Assembly (NCBI GenBank): GCA_963170055.1
Contig: CAUJGJ010000188.1
Location: 1,099,171 to 1,163,170, forward strand
DNA from: Halisarca cf. caerulea
Lineage: Eukaryota > Porifera > Demospongiae > Chondrillida > Halisarcidae
Length of the DNA: 64,000 nucleotides
Reading direction: 5' to 3'
Shown here one piece after another: positions 58,491 through 64,000 of this stretch. The position numbers and the translations under genes were made by a program. Each line of letters begins with the position of its first letter. Within the stretch, counting starts at the first letter, position 1. The notes under the pieces were generated by a model, which was given only the letters and a program-made list of their open reading frames with translations, did no database searches and was not told where the DNA came from.

Positions 58491-59553
58491 TTACCAAATA
58501 TACTGAAGAACTGCTATTAATTACATCAATGGGATGCATGGAAGTCCTAAAACAAACTACAAACTTGTCATGCTATGCTAAGCCTTGCAATGATTTGAGC
58601 AAAGGGAATGCATGTCAGCCTAATAGTATAATATAATATATTACCGTATGTTAGGAAATTTTCACAGTACGAATGTTTCACACATGCCTCACTTTTAGGA
58701 TCATAAATTCTCATGGATAAAAATTATATGCATTGGTCTTTTGCTGCATGTAATATTGTGCAATAAAGTTCTTTGGACTTTGTTTTGTGAGTGTTGCTTG
58801 TCCAAGTAGACAGAATTATATCTTCTAGTTGAATTTGTTTATCTGTCGAGAGTAAGCCAGCAAGATCTAGTAGGTGGACTGCAGTCTGCTTGATGTTTTT
58901 TCTTTATTTCTGTTGTGGAAGTTTGAGGCTATTGGTGATTATACATGTGTACAGTGGCATTCCTTGAACTTCAAGTAGAAAATCTAATGTAGATTGAGTC
59001 TAACTAAAATTCTGATAAAGTAATTTTAAAAGTACATCGTATAATCACCGCTTGCATACAAACTAATATGTACTATTAGCAACACAGTATACCATCCCAT
59101 CAGCAGCCTTTTTTTCAATTAAAGTTTGCTGATATAGTTGAAACTGAGAAAACTGCGAAATTTATTTACCATTAAAATTTCCTGACATACAGTATCCCAT
59201 TCTATATGATTGTGTCAAATAAATTAGGCTGGCTGGTACCTTTTGTGGATTTTGCAGTTCACATGTCTTGGTATGAATGATATCCAAAGAAGGGTACACT
59301 ATAAACTGTCACTTTTTTCCAACCATAGCTGTTTCATTTTGTATTTAATTTGTCATATTTGTCAAGTTGCTGAGTGCAATTGCAATATTTATTTTATTAT
59401 GTCAGCATAGTGTGACGATCGAGGGAAATTTCATATTGAAGTAAAGACATATCTATTGATCCCCTTTATTCCCTTAGTAGTAATTTAAAGGTAGTATGGG
59501 CATTAATTAAAGTATTATTAGGAATAGAGGATATGCAACGCTTACGTGATAAT
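58491..59553 (+). other. Intron 20, upstream part, nothing identified
   Basis: AT-rich, non-coding, no recognisable element ends. Confidence 0.5.
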
Positions 59554-59641
59554 GGAAGTTTATAAGGTCGACGGTGAACACGTTGCATGTGAACATGCTA
59601 CAATAAACGCTACGAATTTTAGCTTCTTCAAAACTTTTTCG

Positions 59642-60761
59642 ATGTCTCGTCGTCAGTGCAGCATTTGGGGGTGCTCTAACCGAAAGGGAAGATGTCCTGA
59701 AGATACCGAGGGAGAAGACACTGCAGTTGTCCCGAGTTTCGTGGCCAAGGGTGTCCTGAATCTATTGAACTAGTAACGCTACATAACGTTGGTAAAATGT
59801 CCAAGAAAGTGTTGCGAATCATGAATCGCATGATCAGTACGACCAGAAAATCCTCAAAAGGGGGATCATGGAGCAAGCCACAGGGACTTGATGTCTGTCT
59901 TCTTAAAAATGAACAGCTACAAATATACTCAGGGTTGAGCACCAAGGTTTTCAGTGCACTCTTGAAGTGGCTACAGCCCGTAATGCATACAACTGGACAG
60001 TTCCCAGAAGGCTCTCGATTTCTCACAGACAGTCGGAAAATCCTGATGATTTTGATGTGATTGCGTCAAAATCTTATCCAAGAAGATCTTGCATTTTGTT
60101 CTAGTGTGGATCAAAGTACGGTATCAAGAACCGTAAATACTTTGATTCCCCTGCTTGCTTGCCAGCTACAGGGGCTGATAAAATGGCCACAAACCACTAT
60201 TGGACCAACAGACCCACCCTACAACCATCTTCCCAATGCAGTGGCAATCATTGATGGCACAGAAATTTTTATTCAACGGCCCTCAAACTTGAGTACGCAG
60301 AAGTCATCCTATAGTGACTACAAGAGTCACACTACAGTGAAGTATCTTGTCTCCATTGACCCCTTTACAGGGTCTTTCAATTTTGTATCTAGAGGTTTCT
60401 CAGGGAATGCCAGTGACCGGTACATCATTGAGAACAGCTCCTTTTTGAATTTATTGTTGCCTGGTCAACGGATACTTGCTGACCGTGGCTTCACAGCGAG
60501 GGATCTCATAGTGAAGAAGAAAGCCTTTCTGACCATTCCTTCTTTTCTGAGAAGTTCCAGCAAGTATACAGCTCAACAGGCAATGGAAACTAGGTTTATT
60601 GCTAGCGTCCGAATATGTGTAGAGAATGCCATTAAAGGCTGAAAGATTTCCGTTTATTTGCAAGTACAGTACCAAATCGAGTGAACAAGACCCTGCTTGA
60701 TGACATGGTAATTGTTGCATCTGCATTATGTAACTTACAGCCTCCTTTAATCAAGTTGTAG
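59642..60761 (+). pseudogene. DDE_Tnp_4-type transposase, nearly intact
   Basis: The N-terminus MSRRQCSIWGCSNRKGRCPE is a THAP-like cysteine motif; a frame change near 59720 leads to CSCPEFRGQGCPESIELVTL. Next comes a helix-turn-helix (LKNEQLQIYSGLSTKVF to about 60057), with an in-frame TGA at 60058-60060. The catalytic domain follows in 60061-60642: AVAIIDGTEIFIQRPSNL (D65 of this frame), ILADRGFTARDL (D141) and VRICVENAIKG (E188), a complete DDE triad. A frameshift near 60638 precedes the C-terminus (RLKDFRLFASTVPNRVNKTL, ending at TAG 60759-60761). The few lesions suggest fairly recent activity. Confidence 0.88.
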
Positions 60762-60830
60762 TACCATCATGTGGTTATTATAATTGTAACAGTTACAGTT
60801 GTTAATAAATATTATTAATGCATGGTTACC

Positions 60831-60834
<4 letters not shown>

Positions 60835-60863
<29 letters not shown>
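60835..60863. repeat. (TA)n microsatellite
   Basis: A short TA tract inside the transposon, between its two ORFs. Confidence 0.93.
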
Positions 60864-60869
<6 letters not shown>

Positions 60870-61104
60870 TATAACCGAACAATTATATTTATTTCACATT
60901 AATTTATGTATATATAGTATAGTAAATAAACCGAATGTCATTGATCAACATATTATTATTAAGATAAACATTGTCAAGTTATTCTGTCTTTAAGTGTCTA
61001 ATTATCTCTGGGCCTAATTTAGGAGGTCATGTAGAAGTTGGTTAGATTAAGAAGCATACTTTCGCATAATTCGTGATCAAGGTAAATACGTTCAATATGG
61101 ATGT

Positions 61105-61530
61105 CTACAGAAGTCCATGTGATGAAGTCACAGAAAGCAGCCTCGGAAATGGCAAGTTGACCAGTGACTTGATGGAAATAGTCATGGTTTCTTTCTTCAT
61201 AGTCATGGTACGATAGTTCTTAGTGTATCCTCCGTGTTTCTTAAGATAATCGCAAACATCCGATTCTTTTACCTTGGGAAGACGCTCTGCACTCCAGTTG
61301 TTCTCAGGCAAATCTTTAAAATTTACTCCAGGTGGTGCGATGTAGTGCGTGAATACGCCAGCTTCCAACTCTTCTTCGAGCGCTTCAGTCTCGATTATTT
61401 CCTTCGCTCTTGCAAGCCACAAGTTCAACTTTTGTGCCAGAAACAGGTAGGCTTTTATCTCGCATGAACTGTCGAAGCTTGTCAGTGGTCCAGAGTGATA
61501 ACCAATCTTCGTGAGCGGCAATAGAAACAA
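61105..61530 (-). CDS. Second ORF of the ISL2EU-like transposon (N-terminal part)
   Basis: This intact 141-codon frame runs opposite to the transposase. Key stretches are FDSSCEIKAYLFLAQKLNLW, EALEEELEAGVFTHYIAPPG, VNFKDLPENNWSAERLPKVK and ESDVCDYLKKHGGYTKNYRT. The LPKVKESDVCDYLKKHGGYT segment resembles the N-terminal region of the SWIM/YqaJ-type second protein found with ISL2EU elements; the nuclease core itself is absent. The last 30 codons (TMTMKKETMTISIK) look like out-of-frame sequence, so the ORF is probably truncated by a deletion. Function is not established. Confidence 0.55.
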   Translation of the reverse strand: MFLLPLTKIGYHSGPLTSFDSSCEIKAYLFLAQKLNLWLARAKEIIETEALEEELEAGVFTHYIAPPGVNFKDLPENNWSAERLPKVKESDVCDYLKKHGGYTKNYRTMTMKKETMTISIKSLVNLPFPRLLSVTSSHGLL

Positions 61531-61839
61531 TCTTTTTGGCCATTTACGCTATAAGTTTACGCAACGATTTCTCGCGATTCACCGTCAACCTTTTGTATTT
61601 CCGGTGGGCAGAGTAGATGCATATCGTCTGATGTAGGGTTTCACTGACTTTGTGTGTGTGGGGGGGGGGGGTCAACATTAACATGCAGCGACATGTGGGA
61701 AAACATGGCATTGCATGTTATTATTGTAAATTTGCTATGGTTTAATTGTTTAAATTTGTCAATGGACACATTCTGAAGTTTCAAACTTGTTTCAAATTGT
61801 TTTTGTTATGTTTTTGTTCATTTTCAACTAAATATATAG

Positions 61840-61947
61840 AATGGTTGGAATTCCCTTCATTTGGCCGTAATTGGTGGGCATGTGGACATAGTTCAGCTTT
61901 TAGTGGACAAGTACAATGTTGATGTTCACCAAGCAACTAAATCTGAG
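61840..61947 (+). CDS. Ankyrin-gene exon 21 (one repeat, 36 codons)
   Basis: This is a 108-nt phase 0-0 exon, two codons longer than usual. The acceptor is CAACTAAATATATAG and the donor GTAAAC. It encodes NGWNSLHLAVIGGHVDIVQL and LVDKYNVDVHQATKSE. The repeat is near-canonical (SLHLA, GGH). The extra residues are at the C-terminal loop. It starts the second triplet (21-23). Confidence 0.92.
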
Positions 61948-62639
61948 GTAAACATTTCACTATAATGAATGAATGCTTTACTGCATGCACCACAATATGA
62001 GAATCATGTTTTTTTTCATGTCATAGTCTACAAAAATTGTTCCAGTCACCAATTTGTATCCCTCCTATTGTTGTATGTATAGGACACTATTATACTACAT
62101 TATTATGCACTAATGTTTAACAGTAATTATTGCTACCATGCATACTGACTGTGCGGTATAGTCTGGGAATATTCATTCTGGGAAGCCCATGACAGAAAAT
62201 TCACTGGTGATATTATGTGAATGTTAGCAAGACTTTACCATGACCCATCATTGTGTATTCCCTGATTTTTCTGTAGTTTATACGAGCAAATTTCAAGTCA
62301 GGGTCAGCAAATAAGGGATACAATAATTGTACGATTTATTCATAATGAGCCTTTATTTTGCTCTGTTTGCAAGAGTGTCAGTTAGGTGTTTGATAAATCA
62401 AGGTATATTGTACACAGTTATTATAGGGTATATTGTACACAATAATTGTATGATTTATTCATAATAAGTCTTTATTTTTCTCTGTTTGTAATTAAGAGTG
62501 TCAGTTAGTCAGGTGTTTGATAAATCAAGGTATATTGTACACAGTTATATGGGAACCCATTCAGGATGTAGTCTTCTTGGCCATATCATATAGTCTTATA
62601 CTAATAGTATAATATTATAGTGGTCGTAATCTTTTCTAG
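61948..62639 (+). other. Intron 21, with an internal direct duplication
   Basis: Two tandem copies of a segment of about 130 bp are visible (near 62310-62425 and 62440-62545). Shared text includes TGTATGATTTATTCATAATA, GAGTGTCAGTTAG and AGGTGTTTGATAAATCAAGG followed by TATATTGTACACAGTTAT. No gene. Confidence 0.7.
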
Positions 62640-62741
62640 GGTGGCTTCTCAGCTATCAGGATAGCTGCGGAACATGGTCACAAAGAATTGGTTGAGCTAC
62701 TTGTCGATAAGTATGGCTGTTCTCTAACAAAAATGGATGGA
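62640..62741 (+). CDS. Ankyrin-gene exon 22 (one repeat)
   Basis: This 102-nt phase 0-0 exon has acceptor AATCTTTTCTAG and donor GTGAGT. It encodes GGFSAIRIAAEHGHKELVEL and LVDKYGCSLTKMDG. It is the partner of exon 18. The intron to exon 23 is only 95 bp, by far the shortest in the gene, compared with 990 bp between exons 18 and 19. Confidence 0.94.
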
Positions 62742-62836
62742 GTGAGTTTTAAATGTCGATGCAAATATATTTTGATACAGTGCATATTTATAATCCTCAT
62801 GGATAGCAATATCATTAACCTTTATTTTACTTCCAG

Positions 62837-62938
62837 GATGGGGGCTACCCATTTACGAGAGCTGCATTTTGTGGTAGACTTTCTGTTGTGCAACTGTTAC
62901 GGGACAAATACCACTGTAGTTCGGACCAAAGAGAGGGG
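62837..62938 (+). CDS. Ankyrin-gene exon 23 (one repeat, last visible)
   Basis: This 102-nt phase 0-0 exon has acceptor TTTATTTTACTTCCAG and donor GTACGT. It encodes DGGYPFTRAAFCGRLSVVQL and LRDKYHCSSDQREG. It is the partner of exon 19. Because it ends in a good donor with no stop, the gene should continue beyond it, probably past the end of the window. No further exon was found in the last 1.06 kb. Confidence 0.92.
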
Positions 62939-63106
62939 GTACGTTCATGCATGTGGGAATTTTTGTACTATAATGCATGTCATTTGCTTGAGGTAATTAC
63001 TGTTTTTGTGTACTGTTTTGCAAGGCCCTCTGAACTGATACAGGTAGTATGACCAGAGCTGTACTGGACCAATTCTTTGTGAGATGACGATAATTTTACT
63101 TAAGTA

Positions 63107-63222
63107 ACTGTTACCACATGGCTCCTTAGGGAGTAACATGTCTACTGACCGAAAGCTTGTACCAACCGAGGGATGAGATAAGGAAAGATGTTGCTCACTT
63201 AGGAAGCCATGTGGTAACTATT
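63107..63222. repeat. Foldback 1 of 3 at the window end
   Basis: GTTACCACATGGCTCCTTAG is inverted at CTTAGGAAGCCATGTGGTAA with a second matching part (GAGTAACATG and GATGTTGCTC). The arms are about 35 nt, the loop about 45 nt. Confidence 0.8.
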
Positions 63223-63330
63223 TTACCCCCTTTAAAGATTTCAGACAGTTGCACTACCATACAATGTGCGTGTTATGTGACTTGCAACTTAATTGCTAAC
63301 TTATGATTGCTATTACTAAGCGGAGCTTAG

Positions 63331-63462
63331 TAGTTACTGCCCTCACCACCTCTGTCTCTGTTACTATTCTGATAGCTCCTTTGATGTATGGCGTCATTGG
63401 GAGATTAACCATGTTATCGCCTGATGGCATCATACATCAAAGGAGCCGCTTGGGCAGTAAAT
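63331..63462. repeat. Foldback 2 of 3
   Basis: GTTACTGCCC at the left pairs with GGGCAGTAAA at the right. Inside, AGCTCCTTTGATGTATGGCG pairs with CATCATACATCAAAGGAGCC. Confidence 0.75.
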
Positions 63463-63866
63463 ATGATATTTTTTTTCATTCGTGCTCTTGCACAGACAAA
63501 AGATTACTTACTGTCGACTTTAAGCACCCTAAGGTCATGTGAATCAATCAAGCATGTGAATTGACAGACCGCAACCAACTTGAGGCTAAAAATAGTAACA
63601 AGTGTCTTGTAAAAGCTCTGCGGTGCCTCTGCTTTTGGAAACTTGAAGCTTTCCGAAAAATCAGGAAGCTTTGCGCAGGCTTTTAAAGAAGATTAACAAT
63701 GTCCAGAAACCTTTTCTTCAAAAACTACAGTCTGAAATCCACATCGAAATCGATTTTTTATTCTTTGTCGACATACGTACATACTGACACCCTGAAACAT
63801 TAAATTTTAGAGACGAAATTCAGTAAACAGATCTTCTAGGAGCTGTTGGAGTGTTTCTTTAGCGAT

Positions 63867-63976
63867 AAATAGGTTACTACATGTCTCGCTAGGTAGGTAT
63901 CGTATTTACTGCACTCGCCGTCGGAGCTCGAGGTGTAAATACGATACCTCGCTCGGAGGCATGTAGTAACCTATAA
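63867..63976. repeat. Foldback 3 of 3
   Basis: AGGTTACTACATGTCTCGCT and GGTATCGTATTTAC are matched in reverse at GTAAATACGATACCTCGCTC and CATGTAGTAACCT. The loop CTCGCCGTCGGAGCTCGAGG is GC-rich, as in the foldback at 26348. Confidence 0.88.
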
Positions 63977-64000
63977 TTATCAAAAAATACAATTTCTTTG

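Larger units (their letters stand above)
59554..61602. mobile_element. Two-ORF DNA transposon (ISL2EU / PIF-Harbinger related)
   Basis: The left end GGAAGTTTATAAGGTCGACG and right end (inverted) GGAAATACAAAAGGTTGACG agree at 20 of 25 positions through GGTGAA. The interior has a plus-strand DDE_Tnp_4-type transposase with an N-terminal Cys-rich finger (59642-60761) and an oppositely oriented second ORF (61105-61530). Harbinger-related ISL2EU elements are known to carry a second, YqaJ-nuclease-bearing ORF; here only the N-terminal part of such an ORF would remain. No target duplication was identified. Confidence 0.72.
62939..64000 (+). other. Intron 23 (open-ended), holding three foldbacks
   Basis: No exon was recognised. 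The stretch carries hairpins at 63107-63222, 63331-63462 and 63867-63976, separated by unassigned sequence. Confidence 0.6.

Overview
This is eukaryotic, almost certainly metazoan, DNA. It is AT-rich, has GT-AG introns, long dinucleotide microsatellites and many decayed transposons, and shows no bacterial-style gene packing. The style of the ankyrin repeats (KYLIEECGFDPG-type) and the mix of repeats suggest a sponge or another early-branching invertebrate; the species is an inference I cannot confirm.

One host gene explains essentially all the conserved coding sequence. It is a plus-strand ankyrin-repeat gene with 23 recognisable exons between 2863 and 62938, open at both ends (no start or terminal exon is visible). 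Every exon is symmetric phase 0-0. Eighteen exons encode one ankyrin repeat each (33-36 codons) and five encode two (68 codons), giving 28 repeats and about 954 codons spread over 60 kb. Exons 1-6 (2.9-13.0 kb) are individually diverged. Exons 7-16 (16.2-52.4 kb) are an alternating series of single-repeat A exons and double-repeat B exons produced by tandem segmental duplication, and the introns next to them are also homologous. Exons 17-19 and 21-23 (55.3-62.9 kb) are two related triplets.

The introns hold the mobile DNA. Intron 6 has a 5'-truncated non-LTR retrotransposon (copy 1). Intron 7 has a Ty3/gypsy-like LTR element (18081-21551, 5-bp target duplication) nested in a pogo-like element, then a tRNA-like sequence, a hairpin and a short CAGGGGCG-ended transposon. 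Intron 9 has about 6.6 kb of inserted DNA with two further non-LTR copies (copies 2 and 3), the longer interrupted by a TTAA-flanked element, followed by another CAGGGGCG element. Intron 11 has a pogo transposase fragment. Intron 12 has a TTAA-flanked THAP-domain (Kolobok-like) element and a pogo-like MITE. Intron 13 has a Tc1/mariner element. Intron 19 has a PIF/Harbinger-like transposase scrap. Intron 20 has a two-ORF ISL2EU/Harbinger-like transposon.

No rRNA gene, intact tRNA gene, CRISPR array or operon was seen. The most interesting points are the fully interchangeable exon architecture of the ankyrin gene with its A/B duplication history, the repeated association of the non-LTR family with TA repeats, and the two-ORF transposon at 59.5-61.6 kb. 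All reading was by eye; no database search or alignment program was used.
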